A DNA stretch of 64,000 nt from Candidatus Tectimicrobiota bacterium. Lineage in GTDB: Bacteria; Tectomicrobia; Entotheonellia; Entotheonellales; Entotheonellaceae. The DNA lies in the NCBI GenBank assembly GCA_026005175.1, contig BPKO01000013.1:1-64000 (forward strand), read 5' to 3'. The position numbers and the translations under genes are program-made. The notes under the pieces were generated by a model. It saw only the letters and a program-made list of their open reading frames with translations. It was not told the DNA's origin and made no database searches. Of the stretch, positions 9,303 to 19,338 are shown piece by piece. How positions within the stretch are numbered: the first letter of the stretch is position 1; every line of letters begins with the position of its first letter.

Positions 9303-11355
9303 CTAGCGCGACGCCTCCTGCAAGAGCAGGTTGCCGCTGGCGTCCACCCGGCAGAGCTGGCCGGGGTAGACCACGGTGGTGGTGTCGGGCTGCTCGATGA
9401 TCGCCGGGCCGCGCAGCACCGCCCCCTGGGGCAAGCGGCTGCGCTCGTAAACCGGCGTGTCGCGGTAGTCCTGGTACTCGTCGAAGTAAGCGGCACGGCT
9501 GCCCTTGCGCGCCGCCTCCAGGCTGCCGTGGCCGGGCGCCAGGCGCAGCTGGGGCTGCGGCAGCGGCGCGCGGTGCACGCTGCGCAGGTTGACGAACTCC
9601 ACGGCGTGCTCGGGCCGGCTGAAGCCATACACCTGCTGGTGCAGGGCGTGGAACGCCGCCACCGCCTGCCGCAGCGCGGCAGCGTCGAGCGCTAGCGGCA
9701 AGGGGACCTCCAGCTCGTACGACTGCCCCACGTAGCGCATGTCGGCAAAGTGTGCCACCTGCACCGCCTCCAGGGGCACGCGGTCGCGCCGCATCTTTTC
9801 CTGCCCCAGGGCGTCCAGCTCGGCAAAGCGCCGCGCCAGCTCGGCGACCTCGGCTTCCTCGGCGTTTACCGCGTAGGTGCGGCTCTGGTCGTGCTCGATG
9901 CTGGCCACTAGCAAGCCAAACGCCGAGAGCACCCCCGGCGCCGGCGGCACGATGGCCACGGGCATGGCCAGCATGCGGGCCAGGCGGCCGCCGTGCACCG
10001 GGCCGGCGCCGCCCAGCAAGAGCAGCGCAAACTGCCGCGGGTCGTAGCCGCGGCGCACCGAGACAAGGCGCATCTCGTCGGCCATGCGGGCGTTGATGAT
10101 GCGGTGGATGCCAGCGGCCAGGGCCACCGGCGTCAGCTGCAAGCGGGAGGCCAGGCACGCCAGGGCTTCCTGCGCCGCGTCGACGTCCAGCCGCAGCTGG
10201 CCGCCGGCAAAGTACTCGGGGTTGAGATAGCCAAGCACCACACTGGCATCGGTCACCGTGGGCGCTTCGCCGCCGCGGCCGTAGCAGGCCGGACCAGGAA
10301 CGGCGCCGGCACTTTGCGGTCCCACGCGCAGGGCCGCCGCTGCCGTCAAGCCAGGCGAGGCTGCCGCCGCCGGCGCCCACGGTGCTCACGTCGACCATGG
10401 GCAGGCGTAGCGGAAAGGGGCCGATGCGCCCCTCGCGCGACAGCAGCGCTTGCCCCTCGCGCACCAGGGCCACGTCGCAGCTGGTGCCGCCCATGTCCAG
10501 GGTCATAACATGGCCAAAGCCGGACTGCGCGGCGGCAAAGCGGCCGCCGATCACTCCCGAGGCCGGCCCGGAAAGCAGCATGGTCACCGGCCGCGCCGTC
10601 ACCGTCTGCACCGTGGTGAGGCCGCCGCGCGACTGCATCACTTGCAGCTGCGCTGCCATCCCCAGCGCCTGCAAAGTGGCGGCCAGGCGCTCGAGGTAGG
10701 CGGCAACGATGGGGCGCACGTAAGCGTCAAAAGCGGTAACGCAGGCGCGCTCGTACTCGCGAAACACCGGGTCGACTTCGCATGACAGCGACACCGCCAG
10801 CTCGGGGAAGTGCTGCTGCAGCAGGGCGCGGGTGCGCTGCTCGTGAACCGGGTTGAGGAAAGAAAAGAGGTAGCAGACCGCTACCGCCTCGATGCCGTAC
10901 TGCTGCCGCAGCGCCGCCACCTCTGCCACCACCTGCGCCTCGTCGAGGGGCTCGAGCACCTGCCCCTGGGCGTCGAGCCGCTCGCGGATGCCCACGCGCA
11001 GCGGGCGCGGGGCAAGAAAGACCGGGGTCTGCGCGTCAAGGAAGAGGTCGTACATGTCGCCGCGCTTCTGGCGGCCAATCTCCAGCACGTCCTCAAAGCC
11101 GGCGGTCATCAGCAGCGCCATCTTTGCCCCTTTGCGCTCCAAAATGGCGTTGGTGGCCACCGTGGTGCTGTGGATGAAGCGCTCTACCGCCGGTGGTGGC
11201 TGCCCGGCCAGTGCCAGCACTTGCTGCACGCCGCGCCGCACGCCCTCGACCAGGTCGTGCGGGGTGGTGGGCACTTTGGTGAAAAAGAGCTGCTCGTCGT
11301 GCAAGCAGACCACGTCGGTAAAGGTGCCGCCGATGTCGACCGCGATTTCGAGCAT
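9303..11355 (-). CDS. hyuA: hydantoinase A / oxoprolinase-type subunit HyuA (one frame break)
   Basis: About 683 residues of the ATP-binding HyuA family, partner of HyuB. The N-terminus has the actin-like phosphate loop AVDIGGTFTDVV, followed by HSTTVATNAILERKGA, LSGPASGVIGG, TLDMGGTSCDVALV and, after the break, GPQSAGAVPGPACYGRGG. It should activate a hydantoin, oxoproline or ketone substrate by ATP-dependent chemistry. The frame breaks near 10340-10352, between GAGGGSLAWLD and ALRVGPQSAGA; one base lost or gained in a GGC-rich stretch explains it. ATG 11355 has GGAGG upstream and follows a candidate extended -10 promoter at 11388-11396. It is the first gene of the leftward operon. Confidence 0.88.
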
Positions 11356-11387
11356 GAAGCGAGCCTCCGCTGCCTGGGGACGAGCCC

Positions 11388-11396
11388 ATTGTACCA
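11388..11396 (-). promoter_or_regulatory. candidate extended -10 promoter for the hyuA operon
   Basis: On the minus strand the sequence reads TGGTACAAT, an extended -10 element (TGn followed by TACAAT) with no clear -35. The -10 ends 33 bases before the hyuA start codon. The same motif at the same distance lies before the GatC-like gene (29461-29469), which supports function. Confidence 0.45.
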
Positions 11397-11401
11397 CGGA
11401 C

Positions 11402-11430
11402 TGGATCTGGCCGCAGGGGGCTGCTATGAT
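11402..11430 (+). promoter_or_regulatory. candidate promoter for the acyl-CoA dehydrogenase/CoA-transferase operon
   Basis: TGGATC and TATGAT are separated by 17 bases. The -10 matches five of six consensus positions, the -35 is weak. It is divergent from the hyuA promoter and about 34 bases before ATG 11464, with a ribosome site (AAGGAG) between. Confidence 0.4.
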
Positions 11431-11463
11431 GGGAAAGCCCTCGCGACAAGGAGACGACGAGCG

Positions 11464-12696
11464 ATGGACTTCGAAGTGACCTATACCCCGGAGCAGGAGG
11501 CCTTTCGGGCCGAGGTGCGCGCCTGGCTGGCGGCCAACGTGCCTCCGGATCTGGAAGAGCCGGTGGACCCGGCACACCTCTCCTACGAGCAGTACGGCAA
11601 GCGGCGCGAGCTGGGGCGCAAGCTGGGCGCCAAGGGCTGGCTTTATCCCACCTATCCCCCCGAGTATGGTGGCGGCGGCCTGAGCGTAGACTTTGCCCTG
11701 ATTCTGGAAGAGGAGCTCGACCGCTACGGCCTGCACTTGCCACCCTACTACGACTCGGGCGGCCGCCTGGGCGCTGCCAGCATCCTGGTGTGGGGCAGCG
11801 AGGAACAAAAGCGCTACTTCCTGCCGCCCATGCTCACCGGGCAGTGGCGCACCTGGCAGCTGCTGAGCGAGCCGGGCGCCGGCTCCGACCTGGCGGCGGT
11901 GCAGACGCGCGCGGTGCGCGACGGCGACCACTACGTCATCAATGGCCAGAAGATCTTCATCGGCAGCCTGCACGGCTGCGAGATGATGTGGACCTTGGTG
12001 GTCACCGACCCTGAGGCGCCGCGCCACCACAACCTGAGCTGGTTCATGATTCCTGCTGACTTGCCCGGCATCGAGGTGCGCCCCATGGAGCTGCTTACCG
12101 CCGGCGGCGAAGGCGGCGCCTCGCCGGGGCTCAAGCACACGGTTTTTTTTGACAACGTGCGCGTGCCGGCGTTTCACCTCATCGGCGGCGAAAACAACGG
12201 CTGGAAGGTGGCCACCACCCACCTGGAGCTGGAGCACGGCGGCGGGGGCCTCATTCGCCGCCACCGGGTGGCGGAGCGCTTCCTCGAGTACTGCCTGACC
12301 ACCAAGCGCCACGGCGTGCCCCTGAGCCAGGATCCCGACGTGCGCGACGACATGGTGGAGGTCTACATCAAAAAAGAAATCGTGCGCCTGCTGGGGCTGC
12401 GCACCTACTGGCTAAGCCATGCCAATCGGCCGCGCTCTTACGAAGGGCCGCAGCTGTCCTACTGCCGCAAGGTGACCAACCTGGAGATTGCCGAGATCAT
12501 CCTGCGCGCCCTGGGCCCCTACACCCTCACCACCGACCCGGCCTGGGCGCCGCTGGCCGGCCTGCTCGAGCACTTCCAGCGCGCCGCGGTGGTGGGCCTG
12601 CACCCCGGGGGCACCACCGACATCCAGAAAGTGGTCATGGCGCGCCGCCTGGGCATCGGCCGCACGGTGCGCGAAGAGGCCGGGCGCCTGCGCTGA
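11464..12696 (+). CDS. acyl-CoA dehydrogenase
   Basis: 410-residue flavoprotein dehydrogenase acting on an acyl-CoA ester, with ETF as the expected electron acceptor. Family motifs are LLSEPGAGSDLAAVQTRA in the middle, INGQKIFIGSLHG, and a C-terminal GGTTDIQKVVMARRLGIG. The start at ATG 11464 follows AAGGAG by a normal distance. The second dehydrogenase begins 12 bases after the stop; such tandem pairs often encode two subunits of a heteromeric acyl-CoA dehydrogenase, as known for some steroid-degrading enzymes. Whether that applies here is inference. Two CoA-transferases follow in the same operon, suggesting activation of an organic acid and then its dehydrogenation. Confidence 0.93.
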   Translation: MDFEVTYTPEQEAFRAEVRAWLAANVPPDLEEPVDPAHLSYEQYGKRRELGRKLGAKGWLYPTYPPEYGGGGLSVDFALILEEELDRYGLHLPPYYDSGGRLGAASILVWGSEEQKRYFLPPMLTGQWRTWQLLSEPGAGSDLAAVQTRAVRDGDHYVINGQKIFIGSLHGCEMMWTLVVTDPEAPRHHNLSWFMIPADLPGIEVRPMELLTAGGEGGASPGLKHTVFFDNVRVPAFHLIGGENNGWKVATTHLELEHGGGGLIRRHRVAERFLEYCLTTKRHGVPLSQDPDVRDDMVEVYIKKEIVRLLGLRTYWLSHANRPRSYEGPQLSYCRKVTNLEIAEIILRALGPYTLTTDPAWAPLAGLLEHFQRAAVVGLHPGGTTDIQKVVMARRLGIGRTVREEAGRLR

Positions 12697-12708
12697 GGAG
12701 CTGCGGAG

Positions 12709-13836
12709 ATGGACCTCTCGCTCAGCGATGCACAGGAGCTCCTCAAGGCCAGCGTGGCCCACTTCGTGCAGCAGGAGTGCCCCAAAGAGGTGCTGCTGGC
12801 GCTGGAAATGACCCCTACCGGCACCACGCCGCAGCTCATGCGCAAGATGGCAGAGCTGGGCTGGCTGGGCATCCTCATTCCGGAAGCCTACGGCGGCGCC
12901 GGGCGCTCGTTCACCGATGCTGCGGTGCTCTTTGAGGAGCTGGGCAAGGGGCCGGTGTGCGGGCCGTACTTTACCTCCAGCGTGCTGGGGGCGCTGCTCG
13001 TCCTGCACGGCGGCAGCGAGGAACAAAAGCGCGCCCTCTTGCCGCAGGTGGCGCGCGGCACCTGCGTGTTGGGGGTGGCGGTCACCGAGGCCGACTACGG
13101 CTGGCAGCCCCAGGCGGTGCAGCTGCGCGCCCACCGCCAGGGCGACCACTACCGGCTCAGCGGCGTCAAGCTCTTCGTGCACGACGCCCAGGCTGCCACC
13201 CACTTGCTGTGCGCCGTGCGCACTGGCGACGACCCCCGCGGGGGCATCACGCTGCTCGTCGTGGAAGTCCCCACCGCGGGCCTCACGGTGCGCTCCTTGC
13301 CCGGTTGGATGGGCCAGGTGGACGAGGTGCGCTTCGAGCAGGTGCAGGTGCCGGCCACAGCGGTGCTGGGAGGCGTCGAGGGCCGCGGCTGGGACGTTCT
13401 GGAAGCGGCGGCGCTGCAGGCCATCCCCATCCTCTGCGCTTACAAAGTCGGCTCCTGCCAGGCGGTGGTGGACATGGCCCTGGCTTACAGCCGCACCCGC
13501 GTGCAGTTCGGCCAGCCCATCGGCCGCTTCCAGCGGGTGCAGGACCACATCATCGCCATGGTCAACCACCTCGATGCGGCGCGCTGGACCACGTACGAGG
13601 CGCTGTGGAAGCTCGACAGCGGGCGGCCGGCAGCGGCCAGCGTGCACCTGGCAAAAGCCGTGACCAGCGAAGCGTACGTTAAAGTGTGCGACGGCGCCCA
13701 CGAGGTGCACGCCGGGGTAGGGGTGATGCGCGAGTACGGCCTGACGCTGCACACGCAGCGCTCGCGTGCCCTTTACCACCTGCTGGGCGATCCCCGCACC
13801 CACCGCCGCCGCCTTGCCGACGCCCTGGGCTGGTAG
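12709..13836 (+). CDS. acyl-CoA dehydrogenase (second, shorter)
   Basis: 375 residues of the acyl-CoA dehydrogenase family. The N-terminal helical domain (LSLSDAQELLKASVAHF), PEAYGGAGRSFTDAAVLFEE and the C-terminal helical bundle (RVQFGQPIGRFQRVQDHI) are clear. The usual SEPGAGSD motif is replaced by VTEADYGWQPQAV, and the C-terminal GGTxEI-like flavin motif is absent: the protein ends in a histidine/arginine-rich tail after HTQRSRALYHLLGD. It therefore looks like the divergent subunit of a heteromeric enzyme formed with the gene just upstream. The start at ATG 12709 follows GAGGAGCTGCGGAG. Confidence 0.88.
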   Translation: MDLSLSDAQELLKASVAHFVQQECPKEVLLALEMTPTGTTPQLMRKMAELGWLGILIPEAYGGAGRSFTDAAVLFEELGKGPVCGPYFTSSVLGALLVLHGGSEEQKRALLPQVARGTCVLGVAVTEADYGWQPQAVQLRAHRQGDHYRLSGVKLFVHDAQAATHLLCAVRTGDDPRGGITLLVVEVPTAGLTVRSLPGWMGQVDEVRFEQVQVPATAVLGGVEGRGWDVLEAAALQAIPILCAYKVGSCQAVVDMALAYSRTRVQFGQPIGRFQRVQDHIIAMVNHLDAARWTTYEALWKLDSGRPAAASVHLAKAVTSEAYVKVCDGAHEVHAGVGVMREYGLTLHTQRSRALYHLLGDPRTHRRRLADALGW

Positions 13837-13847
13837 GAGGTCTCGCC

Positions 13848-15072
13848 GTGGTGGCAGCGCTTGCAGGGGTAAGGGTGCTGGACCTGAGCGGCGAGGCGGG
13901 GCAGTTCTGCGGCAAGCTGCTGGCCGAGCTGGGGGCCGACGTCATCAAGGTGGAGCCGCCCTGGGGCGACGAGGTGCGCTTCCTGGGGCCGTTTTACGAG
14001 GACGTGGAGGCCCCTCGACCGCAGCCTCTACTGGCATGCCCTCAACACCAGCAAGCGCGCCATCACCCTCAACCTGGAGCGGCCTGCTGGCCGCGCCTTG
14101 CTGCAGCGCCTCCTGGCTACCACCGACATCGTGCTGGAGAGCTTCCCTCCCGGCACCCTAGAGGGCTGGGGGCTGGACTTTGCGGCGCTGCACCGGCAGT
14201 ATCCCGGCCTTATCCTTACCTCCATTACTCCCTTTGGCCAGAGCGGCCCCTACCGCCACCTGCGCGCCACCGAGCTGGAAGTGCTGGCCCTGGGCGGCTT
14301 TCTTGCCGTGTGCGGCGATCCTGACCGGCCGCCACTGCGTATCAGCGCGCCGCAGGCCAACCTCTTTGCCAGCGTCTGCGCGTTCAGCGGCACCCTGCTC
14401 GCCTACTACCACCGCCTGCGCAGCGGCCAGGGGCAGCAAGTCGACGTTTCCATGCAGGAGTGCGTCACCCACCTCCACTACGCGCAGCTGCTGTGGAATA
14501 CGTACGGCATGGTGCCGCGGCGCCTGGGCACCACGCTCATCTTTGGCGGCGTCGCCATCCCCATCCTCTTTCCTTGCCGTGACGGCTACGTGCAGGCCAT
14601 TCCCTGCCTGAGCTGGGACACCTTCGTGCCCTGGATGGCCGAGCACGGCCTTGCCGGCGACTTGCTCAGCGAGGCGTGGCAGGCGCGCTTGCAGACCCTG
14701 GCCACCGAATGGACGCAGGAGGAAGTGGACCATGCCCACCAGGTGGTGGCCAACTTTCTGGCCCACTTCCGCAAGCAGGAGCTCTACGAAGAGGCGATGC
14801 GGCGGCGGCAGCTGCTCTACCCGGTGCAGACGGTGCGCGACTGCCTCGCCGACCGCCAGCTGCAGGCCAGAGAGTACTTCGTGTCGCTGCCGTGCCCGGC
14901 CCTGGGCACCACCCTCACCTATCCCGGGGCGCCGTTTCGCCTCTCCGCCACCCCCTGGCGCCTGCGCAGCCCGGCGCCGCGCCTGGGGGAGCACAACGAC
15001 GCCATTTACGGCGAAGAGCTGGGGCTGTCGGCGGCAGAGCGTGCCGCCTTGCAGCAAGAAGGGGTGATCTGA
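13848..15072 (+). CDS. CaiB/BaiF-type CoA-transferase (one frame break)
   Basis: Family III CoA-transferase of about 407 residues, moving CoA from an acyl-CoA to a carboxylic acid. It begins with LAGVRVLDLSGEAGQFCGKLL and LGADVIKVEPPWGDEVR, has TSITPFGQSGPY and the GQQVDVSMQECV block near the active site. GTG 13848 is chosen for the TAGGAGG just upstream. The frame breaks at 14011-14014: one extra C separates EDVEAP from LDRSLYWHALNTSKRA. It overlaps the next CoA-transferase by one base (TGATG), so the pair is translationally coupled. The two transferases are paralogues and may form a heteromer or act on different acids. Confidence 0.87.
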
Positions 15073-16280
15073 TGGCGGGCGTCCTGAGCGGCATTCGCGT
15101 GGTGGACTTCACCTGGGTATGGGCTGGGCCTATCATCGGGCGGTACTTGGCCGACTACGGCGCGGAAGTGATCAAAGTGGAGAGCGCCACCCGCCTCGAC
15201 CTGGCGCGCCAGCTCATTTACAAAGACGGCGTGGCCGACCCCGATATGGCGGTGGCCTACACCAACTTCAATGCCGGCAAGAAGAGCCTGCTGCTCAACA
15301 TGGCCACTTCCGAAGGCATCGAGCTGGCCAAGCGCCTCATTGCGGTGAGCGACGTGGTGCTGGAAAGCATGACCCCCAAAGTCATGCGCCAGTGGGGCCT
15401 CACCTACGAGGCGCTGCGGCGCCTCAAGCCCGACCTCATCATGCTCAGCTCTTGCATGCAGGGGCAGACGGGACCCTACTGCCTGTCGCCGGGCAACGGT
15501 GGCATTCTCCCCGCCCTTTCCGGCATCAGCGAGCTTACCGGCTGGCCCGACCGCGGCCCCACCGGGCAGGGCGGCCCCTACACCGACTTTCTGGCCGGCG
15601 CCATGGGGGCAGCCGCGGTGCTGGTGGCGCTGGTGCACCGCCAGCGCACCGGCGAGGGGCAGTACATCGACCTGTCGCAGAACGAAAGCGCCATGCACTT
15701 CATCACCACCGCCTTCCTCGACTACAGCGCCAACGGCCGCGTCGCCACGCGCATGGGCAACCGCCGTCCGGGCTTTGCCCCGCATGGGGTTTACCGCTGC
15801 CAGGGCGAAGAGGCCTGGTGCACCATCGCCGTGCGCAGCGAGGCGGAGTGGCAAGCGCTGTGCGCCGCCATGGGCCACCCGGCCTGGACGCGGGAGGCAC
15901 GCTTTGCGACGCGCGCCGCGCGCGAGGCCAACCAGGACGCCCTTGATGCCCTGATCACGGCATGGACGGCGCAGCTGCCGGCATCGGAAGTGATGGCGCG
16001 CTTGCAGCGCGCCGGGGTGCCGGCGGCGGTGGTGCACGATGCAGCCAGCCTCGCCCACGACCCGCAGCTGGCGCACCGCGGCCACTACGCGCGCCTGCCG
16101 CACCCGCGGCTCGGCGAGCATGTCATCGACAACTACGGCTTTCGCCTCAGCGCCACCCCAGGCGGGGTGCAGGGCCCGGCGCCGCTGCTGGGGCAGCACA
16201 CCGAAGAGATCCTGGGCGGATTGCTGGGCCTGTCGTCACAGGAGATCGCCCGCTTGCGAGCGGCGGGCGTGGTGGCGTGA
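15072..16280 (+). CDS. CaiB/BaiF-type CoA-transferase (second)
   Basis: 402-residue family III CoA-transferase. Clear landmarks are LSGIRVVDFTWVWAGP, YGAEVIKVESATRLDLAR, NAGKKSLLLNMAT, LSSCMQGQTGPY, and GQYIDLSQNESAM near the catalytic region. The length is typical and no break is seen. It shares one base with the upstream paralogue and one base (TGATG) with the downstream ubiB-like gene, so all three are probably translated from one mRNA. The substrate cannot be read from sequence, but the neighbouring dehydrogenases imply an organic acid entering a CoA-ester degradation route. Confidence 0.93.
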   Translation: MAGVLSGIRVVDFTWVWAGPIIGRYLADYGAEVIKVESATRLDLARQLIYKDGVADPDMAVAYTNFNAGKKSLLLNMATSEGIELAKRLIAVSDVVLESMTPKVMRQWGLTYEALRRLKPDLIMLSSCMQGQTGPYCLSPGNGGILPALSGISELTGWPDRGPTGQGGPYTDFLAGAMGAAAVLVALVHRQRTGEGQYIDLSQNESAMHFITTAFLDYSANGRVATRMGNRRPGFAPHGVYRCQGEEAWCTIAVRSEAEWQALCAAMGHPAWTREARFATRAAREANQDALDALITAWTAQLPASEVMARLQRAGVPAAVVHDAASLAHDPQLAHRGHYARLPHPRLGEHVIDNYGFRLSATPGGVQGPAPLLGQHTEEILGGLLGLSSQEIARLRAAGVVA

Positions 16281-17953
16281 TGCGCTTTTTGCCCTGGCGG
16301 CGCCTGCGCGGCCTCAAGCGCTACCGAGAAGTGGCGCAGGCGCTGGTCAAGTACGGCTACGTGGACGTCGTCGAAGCGCTGCGCCTGGACATGCCGCTGC
16401 GCTTCGGGCGGCGCCTGCTGGGGCGGCCCGAAGCGCCGCCGGTGAGCAAGCCGGTGCGCCTGCGCCTGCTGTGCGAGGAGCTGGGGCCAACGTTTATCAA
16501 GCTGGGACAGCTCCTCAGCACCCGCCCCGACCTCTTGCCCCCCGAGTACTTGCGCGAGCTGGCCCGCTTGCAAGACCATGCCCCCAGCGAGGACTTTGCC
16601 GCCATCTGCGCCACCGTGCAGGAAGAGCTGGGGCGGCCGCTCACCGAGCTGTTTGCCAGCATCGACGCCGCGCCCCTGGCGGCGGCCTCTATTGCCCAGG
16701 TCCACCGCGCCACCTTGCCCGGCGGCGAGCGGGTGATCCTCAAAGTGCAGCGGCCTGGCATCCGCCAGGTGATTCAGGCCGACCTCGACCTCCTGCGGGA
16801 TTTGGCGCGGCTGGCGGAGCGCTATCTTTCCGAGCTGCGCCCCTTGCAGCCCACCGGCCTGGTCGAGGAGTTTGCCCGCAGCATCGCCCAGGAGCTCGAC
16901 TTCCGCCACGAGCTGCGCAACCTGCAGCGCTGCGCCCAGCTCTTTGCCGACGACCCCACGGTCTACGTCCCCAAGGCCTACCCCGAGCTGAGCACGGCGC
17001 GGGTGCTCACCATGGAGTACGTAGAGGGCATCAAGATCACCGACCGCGAGGCCCTCTGCGCCGCTGGCCTCGACCCCCGTGCGGTGGCGGTCAACGGCGC
17101 CAATGCCCTGCTCAAGCAAGTCTTCGTGCACGGCTTCTTCCAGGCCGATCCTCATCCCGGTAACCTGGTGGTGCGCAAAGACAACACCATTGCCATCCTC
17201 GACTACGGCATGTTCGGCACCATCGACGCCGAAACGCGCGAGCAGCTGGCTACCCTGCTGCTGGGCCTGGTGCAGCGTGATGTGGCCAAGATCCTGCGCG
17301 CCCTGGCCGGCCTGGAGGTGCTGTCGCCAGAGCTCAACCGCCGCCAGCTGCGGCGCGATCTCACCATGCTCGCCGACACTTACCTCACCGTGCCGCTAGA
17401 GCAGCTCGATCTGAGCACGCTGGTGGAAGAAGTAATGCAGGTGGTGCGGCGCCACGGCTTGCGGTTGCCTTCGGACTTCTACTTGCTGCTGCGCGCCCTG
17501 ATTACCGCCGAGAGCCTGGGCCGCGAGCTCGATCCCTCTTTTTCCATCATGGAACACCTGCGCCCCTTTGCCGAGCGCCTGGTGATGGAGCGCTACGACC
17601 CCCGCTACCTGCTGCGCAAGCTCGGCCACACCGCCGAAGAAGCAGAGGAGCTGCTGCTGTTTCTGCCTGCCGCGGCGATGCAGATCCTCGACAAGCTGCG
17701 CCGCGGTGAACTGCACCTGGGGCTGGAGGTGCAGCAGCTCGACCGCCTCATGCGCGAGTTCGACACCGCCAGCAACCGCCTCACCCTGGCCATCATCCTG
17801 GCGGCGAGCATCATCGGCTCTTCTCTCATCCTGCTTACCGAAATGCCGCCGCTGCTCTTTGGCTACCCGGCCCTGGGCCTCATCGGCTTTACCGTCGCCG
17901 GCGTGCTTGGCTTCGGACTGGTGATTGCCATTTTGCGTTCGGGAGGCTTTTAG
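16280..17953 (+). CDS. ubiB: ABC1/UbiB-family atypical kinase/ATPase
   Basis: 557 residues of the UbiB (ADCK/COQ8) family, membrane-anchored ATPases that assist quinone biosynthesis. Diagnostic motifs are KLGQ (residues 74-77), the alanine-rich loop [11 protein letters not shown] (134-144), the ATP lysine in ILKVQRPG (Lys155), DPHPGNLVV and LDYGMFG. Two hydrophobic helices close the protein, as in bacterial UbiB. No other ubiquinone or menaquinone gene is in the window. The gene is embedded by single-base overlaps between a CoA-transferase and modA, a strange position that more likely reflects operon packing than shared function. Confidence 0.92.
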   Translation: MRFLPWRRLRGLKRYREVAQALVKYGYVDVVEALRLDMPLRFGRRLLGRPEAPPVSKPVRLRLLCEELGPTFIKLGQLLSTRPDLLPPEYLRELARLQDHAPSEDFAAICATVQEELGRPLTELFASIDAAPLAAASIAQVHRATLPGGERVILKVQRPGIRQVIQADLDLLRDLARLAERYLSELRPLQPTGLVEEFARSIAQELDFRHELRNLQRCAQLFADDPTVYVPKAYPELSTARVLTMEYVEGIKITDREALCAAGLDPRAVAVNGANALLKQVFVHGFFQADPHPGNLVVRKDNTIAILDYGMFGTIDAETREQLATLLLGLVQRDVAKILRALAGLEVLSPELNRRQLRRDLTMLADTYLTVPLEQLDLSTLVEEVMQVVRRHGLRLPSDFYLLLRALITAESLGRELDPSFSIMEHLRPFAERLVMERYDPRYLLRKLGHTAEEAEELLLFLPAAAMQILDKLRRGELHLGLEVQQLDRLMREFDTASNRLTLAIILAASIIGSSLILLTEMPPLLFGYPALGLIGFTVAGVLGFGLVIAILRSGGF

Positions 17954-18702
17954 TGGCGGTGCTGCTCCAGGGGCTCTTTGCCTTTTGGCTGCTCGCCCTG
18001 GTAGCCGCCAGGCCGGTGACCCTGGTGGTGTCGGCGGCATCGGACCTGGCGTTTGCCTTGCCAGAACTGGCGGCGCGCTTTACCCAGGAGAGCGGCGTGC
18101 AGGTGCTGTTCAACTTCGGCTCGACGGGACAGCTGGCGCAGCAAATCGAGCGCGGCGCCCCCGTCGACCTCTTCCTGGCGGCCAACGCGGCGTTTGTGGA
18201 GCGTCTGGAGGCGCAGGGGCTGCTGCTGCCGGGCAGCCAGCGCCCTTATGCCATCGGCCGCCTGGTGTTGTGGACGCGTCCCGACAGCCCGCTGGTGCTT
18301 GCGGGCCTGGCGGACCTGCTAAAGCCGCAGGTGCGGCGCGTGGCCCTCGCCAACCCCGACCATGCCCCTTACGGCGTGGCGGCCAGGGAGGCATTGCAAG
18401 CGGCCGGCCTCTGGGAAGCGCTACAGGACAAGCTCATCTTGGCCGAAAACGTGCGCCAGGCGTGGCAGTACGCCGCCACCGGCAACGTGGACGCGGCTCT
18501 TATCGCCTTGTCGCTGGTCGTGTCGCGGCCGGGGCGCTGGTGGCTGGTTCCCGAGCACCTCCACCGCCCTATCCTGCAAGTGCTGGCCATTCCCAAGGCG
18601 GCGCGCCACGTGCCGCAAGCGCAGCGCCTGGCTGCCTTCATCACCGGGCCGCAAGGGCAGGCAGTGCTGCGCCGCTACGGCTTTGGGATCCCTGCGCCAT
18701 GA
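17953..18702 (+). CDS. modA: molybdate ABC transporter substrate-binding protein
   Basis: 249 residues. A hydrophobic N-terminus (about 1-20) is a likely signal peptide, then the ModA fold: [43 protein letters not shown] and [13 protein letters not shown], which contain the residues that bind the oxyanion. Molybdate or tungstate is the expected ligand. The GTG start overlaps the last base of the ubiB-like gene; the stop overlaps modB (ATGA). The ModABC set supplies molybdenum for cofactor-containing oxidoreductases, none of which are in the window. Confidence 0.92.
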   Translation: MAVLLQGLFAFWLLALVAARPVTLVVSAASDLAFALPELAARFTQESGVQVLFNFGSTGQLAQQIERGAPVDLFLAANAAFVERLEAQGLLLPGSQRPYAIGRLVLWTRPDSPLVLAGLADLLKPQVRRVALANPDHAPYGVAAREALQAAGLWEALQDKLILAENVRQAWQYAATGNVDAALIALSLVVSRPGRWWLVPEHLHRPILQVLAIPKAARHVPQAQRLAAFITGPQGQAVLRRYGFGIPAP

Positions 18703-19334
18703 GCTGGTCTCCGGTTTTGCTGTCGGCTCAGGTCACTGCGGTGGCTACCCTGCTCATCTTGGGGCTAGGACTGGCCCTGGGCTGGCTGCTGGCGCGCTGC
18801 CGCTTCCCCGGCCAGACGCTGCTCGAGACGCTCATCACGCTGCCGCTGGTGCTGCCGCCCAGCGTGGTCGGGTATTATTTGCTGCTGGCCCTGGGGCGGG
18901 GCAGCCCCCTGGTGGAGTGGCTGGGGCTGCGCTTGCTGTTTACCTGGCCCGCTGCGGCGCTGGCCGCGGCGGTGGTGGGCTTGCCGCTGATGGTGCAGGC
19001 GGCGCGCGCCGCCATTGCCAGCGTTGACCCGGCGCTGGAAAACGCCGCCCGCACCCTGGGCTCGTCGGAGCTCGAGATCTTCTGGCGCGTCACCTTGCCC
19101 CTGGCGCGGCGGGGCATTCTCGCCGGGCTGGTGCTGGGGGCAGCGCGCGCCCTAGGCGAGTTTGGCGCCACGCTCATGGTGGCGGGCAACATCCCGGGGC
19201 GCACCCAGACGCTGCCTTTGGCCATTTACGACGCGGTGCAAAACCAGCAGTACGGGGCGGCAAACCGCATGGTGCTGCTGCTGACGGCGGTGGGCTTCCT
19301 GTGCCTCTGGTGGGTGCGCCGCCTGGAGCGGTAG
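18699..19334 (+). CDS. modB: molybdate ABC transporter permease
   Basis: 211-residue membrane permease with about five hydrophobic helices. It has the ModB signature regions [15 protein letters not shown], the cytoplasmic EAA-type loop ([21 protein letters not shown]) that docks on ModC, and [20 protein letters not shown]. The ATG start overlaps the modA stop (ATGA) and modC starts 5 bases after the stop, so the three genes are coupled. Confidence 0.93.
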   Translation: MSWSPVLLSAQVTAVATLLILGLGLALGWLLARCRFPGQTLLETLITLPLVLPPSVVGYYLLLALGRGSPLVEWLGLRLLFTWPAAALAAAVVGLPLMVQAARAAIASVDPALENAARTLGSSELEIFWRVTLPLARRGILAGLVLGAARALGEFGATLMVAGNIPGRTQTLPLAIYDAVQNQQYGAANRMVLLLTAVGFLCLWWVRRLER

Positions 19335-19338
19335 GCGG

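Noticed and set aside
8404-12312. A 1302-codon open frame on the minus strand
   Set aside because: It is the true hyuA frame run on past the break and through the start of other genes in a high-GC region; only the HyuA part is supported.
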